From positions 248,001 to 312,000 of the forward strand of contig CAVZJO010000003.1 in assembly GCA_963775635.1 (NCBI GenBank): a DNA stretch of 64,000 bases, read 5' to 3'. The translations under genes were made by a program, and so were the position numbers. The stretch's first letter is position 1. Every line of letters starts with the position of its first letter. A model generated the notes under the pieces. That model was not told the DNA's origin. It saw only the letters and a program-made list of their open reading frames with translations, and ran no database searches. Origin of the DNA: JALORV01 sp963775635. Lineage in GTDB: Bacteria > Pseudomonadota > Gammaproteobacteria > Burkholderiales > Burkholderiaceae_F. Below, one piece after another: positions 7,919 to 16,158 of the stretch.

Positions 7919-8308
7919 TTAGAACCAGTAATCAGCGACGCATCGCCCATCTCGTGGCAGGTCTTCGAAGCTCCCAAACCCGTCGAAATGGTCGATGGGA
8001 ACCTTCGCCACGGCGTCCGGTTCGGTCAGCCGCAGGTTGACCGCGATCCGGCGCCGTCCCTCTTCGTTGAGCTTCAGCGAGCGCCAATAGGCCACGCAGC
8101 CACATGCGGGACAGAAATGAAACGCGAGTGCTTTGCCCCGGATGTAGGGTTGCGTCGGCCCCGACACCTTGATGCCTTCGCCTTCGTAGTCATACGCCCA
8201 CAGCACGCCGTAGCGTCGACATGCCGTGCAATTGCACGCGGTGGCCGCCTCGGGCAGACCCTCGAACTGCCATTGAACGGCACCGCAAAGGCAGGAGCCA
8301 TGAATCAT
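7919..8308 (-). CDS. GFA-like zinc protein (second copy of family)
   Basis: A 129-residue GFA-fold protein. Zinc ligands are visible in GSCLCGAV, ACNCTACRRYG and FCPACGCVAYW. It is longer and more Trp/Tyr-rich than the GFA protein at 1103, so it is a separate cassette, not a duplicate. Catalytic substrate unknown. Confidence 0.85.
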   Translation of the reverse strand: MIHGSCLCGAVQWQFEGLPEAATACNCTACRRYGVLWAYDYEGEGIKVSGPTQPYIRGKALAFHFCPACGCVAYWRSLKLNEEGRRRIAVNLRLTEPDAVAKVPIDHFDGFGSFEDLPRDGRCVADYWF

Positions 8309-8324
8309 TTCAGTCTCATACGAT

Positions 8325-9614
8325 CTACTTTGCCGGAGCGTAGAGCAGTCCGATCAACGCCGCTGCGATCGTAGTCGCGGGATCGCGTCCATCGACGGTC
8401 GGTGCGAGGTTGGTCCACACGACCAGTGTCACGTTGTTCACTGGATCATGTCCCATGAACGAGTTGTAGCCGGGCAATTCACCCGTATGACCGTAGAGGT
8501 TGCCGAATTTGGCGATCGCCCAGCCGTACGACGCGCTGTTCGGGTTGTTCGGGTCGGTCGGCACCACGCTGGCGAGCCTCCGCGCCTGCAAATCGGCGTT
8601 CAGCAGCTTGCCGCCGACCAACGCCTGCACCCATGTGACGAGGTCATTGGCGGTCGAGATGCCCGCACCGGCCGCCCAGCCCCATGACGGATTCGCATTG
8701 GTCTGGTCGCCGGGCGCCAGCGTACCCGCGCGGGCCGCGGCCTGCATCGGCTCCGGCAGGGCCGGGGGCGAGTCCATCGTCAGCACGTTGCTGCCGTACA
8801 TGTAGCCGCGCGCGTACGGTGTGGGTATCGAGTTGGACGTGATGTCGGGGAAGAGCGTGCTCTTCAGACCAAGGGGCGCGAACAAACGGTCTCGCATGAT
8901 TGCGGCGAGCGGCTTGCCACCTTCGCGTTGCTCGGCGATCAGACCGAGCAGGACCGTGTTGGTGTTCGAGTAAGAAAACGATCCGCCGGAAGGAGTGAAG
9001 TTCGCCTTGTTGTACTTGTAGGCGAGCGCCAGCAACTCCTCCTGTGTCCAGGCCTTGGTGGGCTGGTCGTCGAGCGTCTTGTTGAGTTCCAGCGTCGTCG
9101 AGTAGTTGTACAGACCGCTGTGCATCGTCAGCAGCTGCTCGATCGTAATCTTGTCGCCGTTCGGAACGTCAGGCCGGTACTTCGAGACGGGGTCGCTGAG
9201 GCGGAGCAGGCCTTCCTGGACCTGCTGCAGGATCACCATACCGGTCCAGGTCTTCGTATTCGAGCCCACGCGGACGTGCTGGTCGAAGCTAGGCGGCGCA
9301 GTGCCGCGGTAGGTCGTGACGCCATAGGTGGTGGCGAAATTTCCGTTTGGCGTGCGAAGGATGACGACCGCGCCTGGAACGAGCATTTCCTTTGCCAGTC
9401 GTTCTACCGTGCCTTGCATCTCGGCCGCGTTAACTGGTCGCAGTGCGGGCGTTGCTCGCAACGCGGGTTGTTTGGCGTCCATGGTGGCGCATGCCGCGAC
9501 GGCGACGCTGGCGCAAACAAGCACCGCGCAGCCCGCAAGCCGGTCCATGCGCTCGGCCGACCGGCGGGCGGAAGCGCGTGCCCTCCGGAGGATCGCACTC
9601 GGACTCTTCGGCAT
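8325..9614 (-). CDS. Class C beta-lactamase/DD-peptidase-like serine hydrolase, lipoprotein
   Basis: A 429-residue protein. The serine hydrolase motif SNTK (SxxK) occurs in RVGSNTKTWTGMVILQQV and the YxN motif in SFSYSNTNTVLLG; YGHTGELPGYNSF is the HxG region. The N-terminus has a lipobox-like LVCASVAVAAC, suggesting a lipoprotein. The start at 9614 has a GGAGG site nine bases upstream; an internal ATG at 9548 would give a shorter, more normal signal. Family members are esterases, DD-peptidases and lactamases, so resistance should not be assumed. Confidence 0.85.
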   Translation of the reverse strand: MPKSPSAILRRARASARRSAERMDRLAGCAVLVCASVAVAACATMDAKQPALRATPALRPVNAAEMQGTVERLAKEMLVPGAVVILRTPNGNFATTYGVTTYRGTAPPSFDQHVRVGSNTKTWTGMVILQQVQEGLLRLSDPVSKYRPDVPNGDKITIEQLLTMHSGLYNYSTTLELNKTLDDQPTKAWTQEELLALAYKYNKANFTPSGGSFSYSNTNTVLLGLIAEQREGGKPLAAIMRDRLFAPLGLKSTLFPDITSNSIPTPYARGYMYGSNVLTMDSPPALPEPMQAAARAGTLAPGDQTNANPSWGWAAGAGISTANDLVTWVQALVGGKLLNADLQARRLASVVPTDPNNPNSASYGWAIAKFGNLYGHTGELPGYNSFMGHDPVNNVTLVVWTNLAPTVDGRDPATTIAAALIGLLYAPAK

Positions 9615-9668
9615 GGTCAGATACCTCCGTGCGGGGCTGGCGTTATCGAGATTGCGAACGCGACAAAG

Positions 9669-10025
9669 CTAACCAGCCAACAGCAGAGCAAGGCCCACTG
9701 CAGCAGGAAGCGCTTGAACAAAGAGAATCTTCCGGCTCGCCGTTGCAGCGCCATAGAGTCCCGCGATCAGCACGCAGCTGAGAAAGAAGAGCTTTATGTG
9801 CGTACCGCTGGGCCCAAGCATCAGGCCCCACAGTAGGCCGGCGGCCAGGAAGCCGTTGTAGAGCCCTTGATTTGCCGCGAGGACCTTTGAAGCTTTTGCA
9901 GCATCAAGCGTCTGACCGAACGCCCGCAGTCCGGCCGGCTTGTCCCAGAGAAACATCTCAAGGACCAGGAAGTAGATATGCAGCAGCGCGACCGCTGCAA
10001 CGACGATGTTCGCGATCAATGTCAC
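9669..10025 (-). CDS. DUF1304 four-helix membrane protein
   Basis: A 118-residue protein with four hydrophobic segments. IYFLVLEMFLWDKPAGLRAF, NQGLYNGFLAAGLLWG and ALPAAVGLALLLAG are diagnostic of DUF1304. Function unknown; inner-membrane location expected. It is an isolated array gene on the same strand as its neighbours. Confidence 0.85.
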   Translation of the reverse strand: MTLIANIVVAAVALLHIYFLVLEMFLWDKPAGLRAFGQTLDAAKASKVLAANQGLYNGFLAAGLLWGLMLGPSGTHIKLFFLSCVLIAGLYGAATASRKILFVQALPAAVGLALLLAG

Positions 10026-10048
10026 AGCTTCGCTCTCTACGAATCCCC

Positions 10049-10435
10049 CTAGACCAAATCTTTAATGAGGCAAAACGCGTTTCCGAACGGGTCTTTCATG
10101 ACGGCCCATTCGAGATACGGCCTAGGCGAGTCGAGCGGATACGTCCCCTTCTCGCGAGACAGGGTCGCACCCAATTCCAGCGCATGCTGTACCGCCAAGT
10201 CAACATCTTCTACGGTTAGATCGAGATGTGCATTATTGGTCGGAGGCGGACGATCTTCTGGAACAAGCTGGAGCAAGATTGAGTGAGATGCAATATCGCC
10301 GAGCCTGGAGAAGCGCGTCGGGTATCCGACCGCACTGAATCGGACAGGAAGCCCGGTAACTGCCGTCCAGAAGCGCTCCCCGCTTTCCAGATCGGTGACG
10401 TTCATGACAATACAGCGGAACTTCCCGATGGCCAT
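10049..10435 (-). CDS. VOC family protein
   Basis: A 128-residue glyoxalase-like protein starting at MAIGKFRCIVMNVTDLESGE and ending PFGNAFCLIKDLV. The long ORF continues upstream to 10741 but the extension crosses attC-like sequence and the IS end, so ATG 10435 is chosen. The metal-ligand Glu is replaced by Asn/Ala (GNAFCL), so it may not bind a metal. Confidence 0.75.
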   Translation of the reverse strand: MAIGKFRCIVMNVTDLESGERFWTAVTGLPVRFSAVGYPTRFSRLGDIASHSILLQLVPEDRPPPTNNAHLDLTVEDVDLAVQHALELGATLSREKGTYPLDSPRPYLEWAVMKDPFGNAFCLIKDLV

Positions 10436-10485
10436 CTGGGCCTCCGCAACGCAGTCAGCGCGCGATCCATTCGCCCGAGCTTGCC

Positions 10486-10603
10486 GCCTAGCATTAGAAC
10501 TGGGCGGACGCCGACCGGAAAGGCGCTTGGGCCGCGAGGCAGATGATGACACTACTGCCGCGAGCAAAGGCAGATCGGCGCCGGTTGCGACGCCTAACGA
10601 ATG
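10486..10603 (-). other. Tandem degenerate attC ends left of IS110 copy 1
   Basis: GCCTAGC (10486-10492) and a perfect GCCTAAC (10592-10598) are two right-facing core ends 106 bases apart with no gene between. The second is followed by GAATGA and then directly by IS sequence. This suggests one attC is intact but degenerate and the other is cut by the insertion. Confidence 0.5.
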
Positions 10604-11860
10604 AAAGGGACTTCCCCGTCCCGAGGTAGCGGCGTGGAAGCCGCACGGCATCGAAGTGCCAAGATGGTCTTGCAACAGTCCATCAACGAGTCGAGAGGGG
10701 AAGTCCATGGCCATTATCAGGATCGGAGTTGATTTAGCCAAGAACGTGTTCGCCGTGCACGGGGTGGATGAGGCCGGACGGGTTGCAGCTGAGGCGCACC
10801 GTGCGGCGCGAGCAGCTGCTCGAGGTACTGGCCGCGGTGCCGCCGTGCATCGTGGCGATGGAAGCCTGCTCCGGCGCGCACCACTGGGCGCGGCGGCTCG
10901 TTGCTCTCGGTCACACCGCGCGCATCCTCGCGCCCAAGTTCGTCGCGCCCTACCGGATGAGTGGCAAGCAGGGCAAGAACGACGCCAACGATGCCGCCGC
11001 GATCTGCGAGGCGGCCGGCCGCCCCAACATGCGCTTCGTGCCGATGAAGACGGCCGAGCAGCAAGCCCTGCTCACCGTACACCGCGTGCGCCAGGGGTTG
11101 GTTGAAGAGCGCACCGCCACCATCAACCGGCTGCGCGGCCTGCTCAGCGAGTTCGGGGTCGTGCTGCCGCTGAAGGCGGCCACGGTGCGCCGGCGAGCGG
11201 CCATGCATGCTGGAGGCGCTGCCCGTTCTTGCACAGCGCGCCCTGGGCGATCTGCTGGCACAGCTGACCTACCTGGACGGCTGCATCGGTGAGTACGACA
11301 CGCAGCTGAAGCTGGCGGCCCGCGACGATGAGCAGGCGCGGCGTCTGATGAACCTGCGCGGGGTCGGTCCGGTGGGCGCCAGCGCGATCGTGGCCACCGT
11401 GGGTTCGGCGCACGAGTTCCGCAACGGCCGGCAGTTCGCCGCCTGGCTGGGCATGGTGCCGCGCCAGTACAGCTCCGGCGGCAAGGCGCGGCTGGGCCGC
11501 ATCACCAAGGCCGGCGACGCCTACCTGCGCACACTGCTGATCATGGGCGCCCGCGCCGTACTCGCCGCAGCAGCGGGTCGCACTGATCGGATCAGCCGTT
11601 GGGCTCTGGCGCGTGCAGGCACGGCGCGGCTACATGCGCGCGGTGGTGGCGATCGCCGCCAAGAACGCGCGGCTGGCTTGGGCGATGCTGCGACGGGGTG
11701 AAGACTTCAGGCTGCGCGAGGTGGCTGCTTCCTAGCGCGCCATCACCCTCCACGATCAACGAACAGGAGGACACCGTCCGCCGTGACTGCCATGCGTTGA
11801 TGCGAGAAGGTTGCAGGACCTGCGCGGGGAGTGCCTGATGAACTTTGGGTGACCTCGATC
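10604..11860 (+). mobile_element. IS110/IS1111-type insertion sequence, copy 1
   Basis: The IS surrounds a broken IS110 transposase. A possible subterminal inverted pair is GGGACTTCCCC (about 10608) and GGGGAGTGCC (11826-11835). CTAACGAATGA occurs on both flanks (10594-10604 and about 11866), once as an intact attC core end and once in the right flank. Exact ends are uncertain. Members of this group are known to target attC sites. Confidence 0.7.
10686..11735 (+). pseudogene. IS110-family transposase, three frameshifts
   Basis: Translating across frames gives a complete DEDD transposase: GVDLAKNVFAVHGVDEAGR, then QLRRTVRREQLLEVLAA, GKNDANDAAAICEAAG (acidic residues) and the C-terminal domain GVGPVGASAIVATVG plus RQYSSGGKARLGRITKAGD with the conserved Ser. 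Single-base insertions near 10790, 11192 and 11610 break the frame. As written it cannot make an active enzyme; if the indels are assembly errors the element may be intact. Confidence 0.85.
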
Positions 11861-12066
11861 CCGACTAACGAATGAGGCCCCCGCGCGCGTCTTGTTCATC
11901 AGGGCCCGCAGCTATCACATCGCTGCACCAATGGCCGTTTGTAGTACCGCAGTCCGCTTCCGCCTCGGCTGCAACGCACAGCGTCACACGACGAACGAAA
12001 CAGATAGATCAAAATCGCTTGCAGAACGGGGAAGCCCTTGTAGACTCAGCTCAGCCGCCCCGCGTA

Positions 12067-12114
12067 GGCCAACGAAGCCCCCGGAGTGGGTCGGCTGCAA
12101 CCTGACGGTTAGGC
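12067..12114 (-). other. attC site of PPOX cassette
   Basis: GGCCAAC (12067-12073) and GTTAGGC (12108-12114) bound a 48-bp site with an inner arm GTCGGCTGCAAC next to the second core. The region 11861-12066 to its left has no recognisable gene. Confidence 0.6.
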
Positions 12115-12726
12115 TTATTCGTGCTTATCAACGGCACGGTCGCGAGCCGGAAGAGCATCACGAAAGGCGTCAAATGTCTTCCACGCCGGGACTGGCGGGG
12201 TGTACTCGGGACGTGGTGCGTACACAGAGTGTTCGATCAGTTGCATCGTGTGTATGTAGCGAGGGCAATTTGGAAAGATTCTCGCTGCCGTTATGCGAAT
12301 AATGAAGACGGATCCAGGGTACTCAGAACGCAGTGGATCATCTTCCCTGACCTGCGCTGCGCCGTTCACACGGAGTCGTTTTTGGTTTTCGAAGTCTATG
12401 AACAGTAGCCCAACATGCGGATTCAGGAGTACGTTTCCCCATGTTCGATACATGCCATTGCCGTCGTAATCCGGAATGGCAAGGGTGCAATCGTCCAGGA
12501 CGCGCACGAACCCGGGCAAACCACCCTTGTAGGAACAGTCAGGATGACCACGCTCATCGGCTGTTGCTATGAAAAACATGGGACACCGCTGAATGAACGC
12601 ACGATCCTCGCCGGTAAATGCCGTGCGGACGGTTACCTGCTCTAGGCGGTCAGCCAGAGATCGCGTTTCGCGAACGTCCTGAAGCTGGCGCATTCCATCG
12701 TGGTACATCGGCTCGTCAGCCATCAA
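12115..12726 (-). CDS. Pyridoxamine 5'-phosphate oxidase-like FMN protein
   Basis: A 203-residue protein of the PPOX/split-barrel flavin group. CPMFFIATADERGHPDCSYKGG and TLAIPDYDGNGMYRTWGNVL are the FMN-binding signature of the subfamily that carries PNCPRYIH. These proteins act on flavin-dependent reductions; substrate unknown. The TAA stop abuts the attC core at 12108-12114. Confidence 0.85.
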   Translation of the reverse strand: MMADEPMYHDGMRQLQDVRETRSLADRLEQVTVRTAFTGEDRAFIQRCPMFFIATADERGHPDCSYKGGLPGFVRVLDDCTLAIPDYDGNGMYRTWGNVLLNPHVGLLFIDFENQKRLRVNGAAQVREDDPLRSEYPGSVFIIRITAARIFPNCPRYIHTMQLIEHSVYAPRPEYTPPVPAWKTFDAFRDALPARDRAVDKHE

Positions 12727-12745
12727 TCCTCCCGGTAGATCCGAG

Positions 12746-12838
12746 GCCTAGCGGCTAAGCTAACCGGCCGCCGCCACCGATGCGCGCACGAAGCAGCGGT
12801 CTCGATCAAACGCTTCGCATCGGCGCAGGCTCTAGCCA
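12746..12838 (-). other. Degenerate attC site of DoxX cassette
   Basis: GCCTAGC (12746-12752) marks one end. Inner arms GCCACCGATGCG and CGCATCGGCGC pair across the site. The far core is GTTRRRY-like only at CTAGCC, which holds the gene's stop codon. Length about 90 bp. Confidence 0.5.
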
Positions 12839-13251
12839 ACCATCCTCGAGCGTGCGTCCGATTTCAAAGAATGCGCACCATCGCCAAGAAGCGTGAGCGC
12901 AAAGCAGGCGATTGCCCAGAACAGGGGAAATTCGTAGCCACCGCCCTTGTTGGAGAACATCCAACCGCTGTCAGCATGGCCTAGGTAGGCAGCAAAGAGA
13001 AGGTGCACTCCGAGAAATAGCGCAACCCATCGCGCGTAGATCCCGAAGATGAGCGCCAGCCCGCCGATCGTTTCGTAAAGCATGACGAGCCAAGCGAACC
13101 ACTCTGGTAGGCCCAACGTGGCAAAAAACTTCCCAGCGTTCGCCATTCCGAAGACAAAGGCTTTGAGGTAGACGCCGTGCAAGATGAACAGGACGCCCAT
13201 GCTCAATCGCAGCAGCAACGCTCCGTAAGGTGCCGTCTTCGTGTCGATCAC
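12832..13251 (-). CDS. DoxX family membrane protein
   Basis: A 139-residue protein with four hydrophobic helices. LLLRLSMGVLFILHGVYLK and ETIGGLALIFGIYARWVALFL are typical of DoxX. DoxX proteins are inner-membrane subunits associated with quinone/thiosulphate oxidation or with oxidative-stress complexes; isolated copies have unknown roles. Stop TAG lies within the attC arm. Confidence 0.85.
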   Translation of the reverse strand: MIDTKTAPYGALLLRLSMGVLFILHGVYLKAFVFGMANAGKFFATLGLPEWFAWLVMLYETIGGLALIFGIYARWVALFLGVHLLFAAYLGHADSGWMFSNKGGGYEFPLFWAIACFALTLLGDGAHSLKSDARSRMVG

Positions 13252-13278
13252 TCTTGCCTCCTTTGCGTGCCCTTCGTT

Positions 13279-13357
13279 GCCTCACGACCAAGTTGAGCGG
13301 CGACCAGGCAAACCGAAGACGCTGCCCGGTAGCCTATCCGCTCCAACGCGTTGGTAG
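13279..13357 (-). other. attC-like site of zinc-ribbon cassette
   Basis: Arms AGTTGAGCGG (13291-13300) and CCGCTCCAAC (13339-13348) pair, flanked by core-like GCCTCAC and GTTGGTA. It lies between the DoxX start and the zinc-ribbon stop, as expected. Confidence 0.5.
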
Positions 13358-13360
13358 ACG

Positions 13361-13585
13361 TCATTTGGCCACCGCTGTCGCACAACATCGTTTCTCGAGC
13401 TGCACGGACGGACACTTGACGCTCCCAAAGGAACAGAACACGCAGCAATCGCCTGCCACTGGCTTCAGCACCTTGCGACAACCTGTGCACTCGTAGAAGT
13501 AGATGCACGCGTCGGCAGGCATTTCCTCAACCGCGGTGGCCCCACACTCCGGGCAGGTAAGGACGGAGATCAGCGCTACTTCCAC
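13361..13585 (-). CDS. Small double zinc-ribbon (GDCCVFCSFGSVKCP) protein
   Basis: A 74-residue protein with five Cys pairs. TCPECGATAVEEM and ECTGCRKVL form one zinc ribbon; GDCCVFCSFGSVKCPSVQ is a signature seen in many short proteins of unknown function. I start at GTG 13585 because GGAGG sits four bases upstream; the ORF otherwise reads into IS481 sequence. Possible role in metal handling or nucleic-acid binding, not established. Confidence 0.7.
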   Translation of the reverse strand: MEVALISVLTCPECGATAVEEMPADACIYFYECTGCRKVLKPVAGDCCVFCSFGSVKCPSVQLEKRCCATAVAK

Positions 13586-13712
13586 GGTGCCTCCATTGAC
13601 GTTTAGCGTTTGAGCTGAGCGGGGACCGCAAGGCCGGGCCGCGTGAACTGGAGAATAGACAAAAGAGCAGAGGGTAGCGCTTCCAGTCTTTGTGAGTCCG
13701 CTCGAACGCAGA

Positions 13713-13719
13713 GTTAGGG
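13713..13719 (-). other. attC end left behind by IS481 insertion
   Basis: CTCGAAC, five bases, GTTAGGG is one arm of an attC. The DUF1761 gene it belonged to is now on the other side of the IS481 element. Confidence 0.55.
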
Positions 13720-13724
13720 GGCTG

Positions 13725-15179
13725 GCGGTACGGTCCAGAGACATAGGTAACAAAGTAGTCTGGGGACATAGGTAACAGTTTGATCAACGATGGCGGCACC
13801 TGCGGGAGGTGCGTCATGCCATGGAATCAGACATCGCCTATGGACCAGAAGACGCAATTCATTGCCGATTACCTGCGCGACCGCCTGTCGGTGAGCGAGC
13901 TGTGCGAACTGTACTGCGTCAGTCGCAAGACCGGCTACAAGTGGATCGATCGTTATGTGAAGCAAGGTCCGGCCGGACTCGTTGAGCGATCGCGCCAGCC
14001 GCATGGCAGCCCGCATGCGACGCCCGCGCACATGGTGGCAGCGTTCGTTGAACTGCCTACCCATCACCCGAGCTGGGGTGCGAAGAAGCTGCTGTCGATC
14101 CTCGAGCGGCGGCAGCCGCGCTGGGATTTACCTGGCCGATCGACCGTGTGCGAGATCCTCAGCCGCAGCGGCCTGGTGCCGAAGAAGCGTCAGCGCCGTG
14201 CGATCGGCCATCCCGGACCACCCGCGAGCCCAATGCGCGCGCCCAATGATGTCTGGAGTGCGGACTACAAGGGTCAGTTCAAGACCGGCGACGGCCGGTA
14301 TTGCTATCCGCTGACCGTGACCGACAACTGCAGCCGCTTTGTGCTCGGCTGCCAGGCACTGACTTCGACCGCGGGGCACGAGGCCAAGCCGGTGTTCACC
14401 CGCTTGTTCAAGGAGTTCGGACTACCTCGGCGCATCCGCACCGACAATGGCGTGCCGTTTGCCACCAACACCCTGGCGCGGCTGTCGCAGCTGTCGGCCT
14501 GGTGGGTGCGACTGGGCATCCTGCCGGAGTTGATCGAGCCGGGCAAGCCGCAGCAGAACGGCCGCCATGAGCGCATGCACCGCACCCTGAAGGCCGAAAC
14601 GACGCGCCCGCCCGCGGCCAACTGTCGTGCGCAGCAACGCAAGTTCAATCGCTTTCGGCAGGAGTTCAATCACGAGCGGCCGCACGAAGCGCTCGACATG
14701 CAAACGCCGGCCGCGCGCTTTGAGCCCTCGCCGCGACCGATGCCGGACAAACTGCCACCGCTGCAGTATCCCGATCGCTTCGAGGTGCGCTACGTGAGTG
14801 CCAACGGCGGCATCCGTTGGAACAAGCGCTGGGTCAACGTCTCGATCACCTGCATGGGTGAATACGTCGGCCTGGAGGAAATCGACGACGGCGTGTGGAA
14901 TGTGTACTTCGGGCCATTGAAGCTGGGGCGGCTGCTGGAGCGCCACATGCGCATCGAAGACGCGCTCGGCCGCCTAAAACGACATGCATGACCGCGCCTA
15001 GCATGATCCCCGACTTGTGCACCGGCGCGCGCGCCCCTGTGCTCACGAGGGCACGGCACGCGCGCCCGTGCACAAGTCGACGTGCCGCTGCTGATGCAGC
15101 AAGAAAACCGGAGACTTCCCGTGTTACCCATGTCGCCGGACTCTTCTGTTACCTATCTCCCCGACCGGTCATACCGCCA
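13725..15179 (+). mobile_element. IS481-family insertion sequence
   Basis: Both ends carry two copies of ACATAGGTAACA-like 12-mers spaced 25 bp: 13741-13752 and 13766-13777 on the left, and inverted at 15122-15133 and 15147-15158 on the right. Beyond these, TGGCGGTA at the left matches TACCGCCA at the right, giving an outer inverted repeat. The size of about 1.45 kb fits the family with one transposase gene. Confidence 0.8.
13816..14991 (+). CDS. IS481-family transposase
   Basis: A 391-residue protein starting at ATG 13816 behind GGGAGG. An N-terminal helix-turn-helix (LSVSELCELYCVSRKTGYKW) is followed by the rve-type DDE core: Asp in WSADYKGQF, Asp in RTDNGVPFA and Glu in NGRHERMHRTLK. A C-terminal VRYVSANGGIRWNKRWVNV domain is typical of the family. 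The reading frame is intact, unlike the IS110 copies. Confidence 0.9.
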   Translation: MPWNQTSPMDQKTQFIADYLRDRLSVSELCELYCVSRKTGYKWIDRYVKQGPAGLVERSRQPHGSPHATPAHMVAAFVELPTHHPSWGAKKLLSILERRQPRWDLPGRSTVCEILSRSGLVPKKRQRRAIGHPGPPASPMRAPNDVWSADYKGQFKTGDGRYCYPLTVTDNCSRFVLGCQALTSTAGHEAKPVFTRLFKEFGLPRRIRTDNGVPFATNTLARLSQLSAWWVRLGILPELIEPGKPQQNGRHERMHRTLKAETTRPPAANCRAQQRKFNRFRQEFNHERPHEALDMQTPAARFEPSPRPMPDKLPPLQYPDRFEVRYVSANGGIRWNKRWVNVSITCMGEYVGLEEIDDGVWNVYFGPLKLGRLLERHMRIEDALGRLKRHA

Positions 15180-15563
15180 CACGCCAAGAATGAGGCCGTA
15201 GATGCCGAACTGGACAGTGTGGTACCCGCCGTCGATGAGCCACATGACCGTGCTTCTGTTGGCGAACTGATAGTTGATGCCGAAGCACGCTGCGACCAAA
15301 CCAGCACCCAGCAGAAGACCTTGCACAACCGCTGCAACCGGGCTCGCTGGGGGTGGCACCAGATGCGCGTACGCGATGGCGGCAACGAGGGCGAACAGAA
15401 AGCTCAGCCCGAAAACCTTTGCCGGATGAGCGTCACCTTGCTTTCGAGAGTCACCCGCGGCGCGCTGCCAGACGCTACCAAACAGGAAAGGGGAGTACCA
15501 CAGCCCGCCTAGCAAGAAGCTGGACAGAGCCGCGACAAGAACAGCAAGGTAGTTGACCTGCAT
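15153..15563 (-). CDS. DUF1761 membrane protein with IS-derived C-terminus
   Basis: A 136-residue protein with four helices. NYLAVLVAALSSFLLGGLWYSP and the end TVQFGIYGLILGVW are DUF1761. The last residues (RYDRSGR) and the stop codon are supplied by the IS481 end, so the natural terminus has been replaced. The four helices are otherwise complete, and the product may still be functional. The family's role is unknown. Confidence 0.8.
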   Translation of the reverse strand: MQVNYLAVLVAALSSFLLGGLWYSPFLFGSVWQRAAGDSRKQGDAHPAKVFGLSFLFALVAAIAYAHLVPPPASPVAAVVQGLLLGAGLVAACFGINYQFANRSTVMWLIDGGYHTVQFGIYGLILGVWRYDRSGR

Positions 15564-15581
15564 AAAACTTCCCCAAGTGCG

Positions 15582-15653
15582 GCCTAACGCTTGACTAAGC
15601 GGACCGTCGTTGGCGGAGCCGGAAGAAGAAGGAGTTAGGCGGCATGGTTAGGC
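15582..15653 (-). other. attC site of DUF1801 cassette, with doubled core
   Basis: GCCTAAC (15582-15588) to GTTAGGC (15634-15640) gives a 59-bp attC. A second GTTAGGC at 15647-15653 follows seven bases later and overlaps the TAA stop of the DUF1801 gene, so the site has a duplicated end. Confidence 0.75.
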
Positions 15654-16049
15654 CGCACTGTATGTGAGATCTGTGGGATCGCCGTGGGACGCATTGAGGG
15701 CCACTGCTTGCTTGACCAGTTCGACAACCATGGAGCGCGCGAGTGGCGTTTCCTCCACAAGCTCTAGTGTTGCCATTTCGTACTTGCCGCCAGGCTTGAG
15801 ACGAGGCTCGATGCCCCGCAGGCGCTTGCCTCGCCAAAACCCGAACAGGACACGCCGTTCTTCTGCTCGAATGAGAAGTACCGGCCCATTCGAGAAATAA
15901 ACGAGATGGCCCCACTTGATGGCCTCCCGCAGTGGTGCGGCGCTGATGACTGCCGAGCGCAAGGCTTCCACGTAGTGCCGCTGCCAACCGTTGAGCGACG
16001 CCACGTACGCATCGGGACTCTCCGCCGCGACCGCTTTCTTCATTGGCAT
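15648..16049 (-). CDS. DUF1801 family protein
   Basis: A 133-residue protein. VASLNGWQRHYVEALRSAVI, EAIKWGHLVYFSNGPVLLI and the GKYEMATLELVEE segment define DUF1801 (YdhG-like). Small soluble fold, function unknown. Stop TAA lies in the attC core. Confidence 0.85.
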   Translation of the reverse strand: MPMKKAVAAESPDAYVASLNGWQRHYVEALRSAVISAAPLREAIKWGHLVYFSNGPVLLIRAEERRVLFGFWRGKRLRGIEPRLKPGGKYEMATLELVEETPLARSMVVELVKQAVALNASHGDPTDLTYSAA

Positions 16050-16076
16050 ATGAACCGCGCTCCCCTTCCGATGTGC

Positions 16077-16144
16077 GACCTAGCGGACCCGGAGCTTACC
16101 GGCGCGGGCCGCAGGCCCGCGCCCGGTCCAGCGACTGGTTAGCC
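16077..16144 (-). other. attC site of FAD-oxidase cassette
   Basis: ACCTAGC (16078-16084) and GTTAGCC (16138-16144) flank a perfect 10-bp stem, GGCGCGGGCC at 16101-16110 against GGCCCGCGCC at 16114-16123. About 68 bp, so the flavoenzyme gene beyond it is linked to the array by a real attC. Confidence 0.7.
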
Positions 16145-16158
16145 AGCCAAGCACGACC

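Noticed and set aside
8325..9614. Serine hydrolase as an antibiotic-resistance beta-lactamase
   Set aside because: The SxxK/YxN motifs are shared by esterases and DD-peptidases; nothing in sequence shows lactam hydrolysis.
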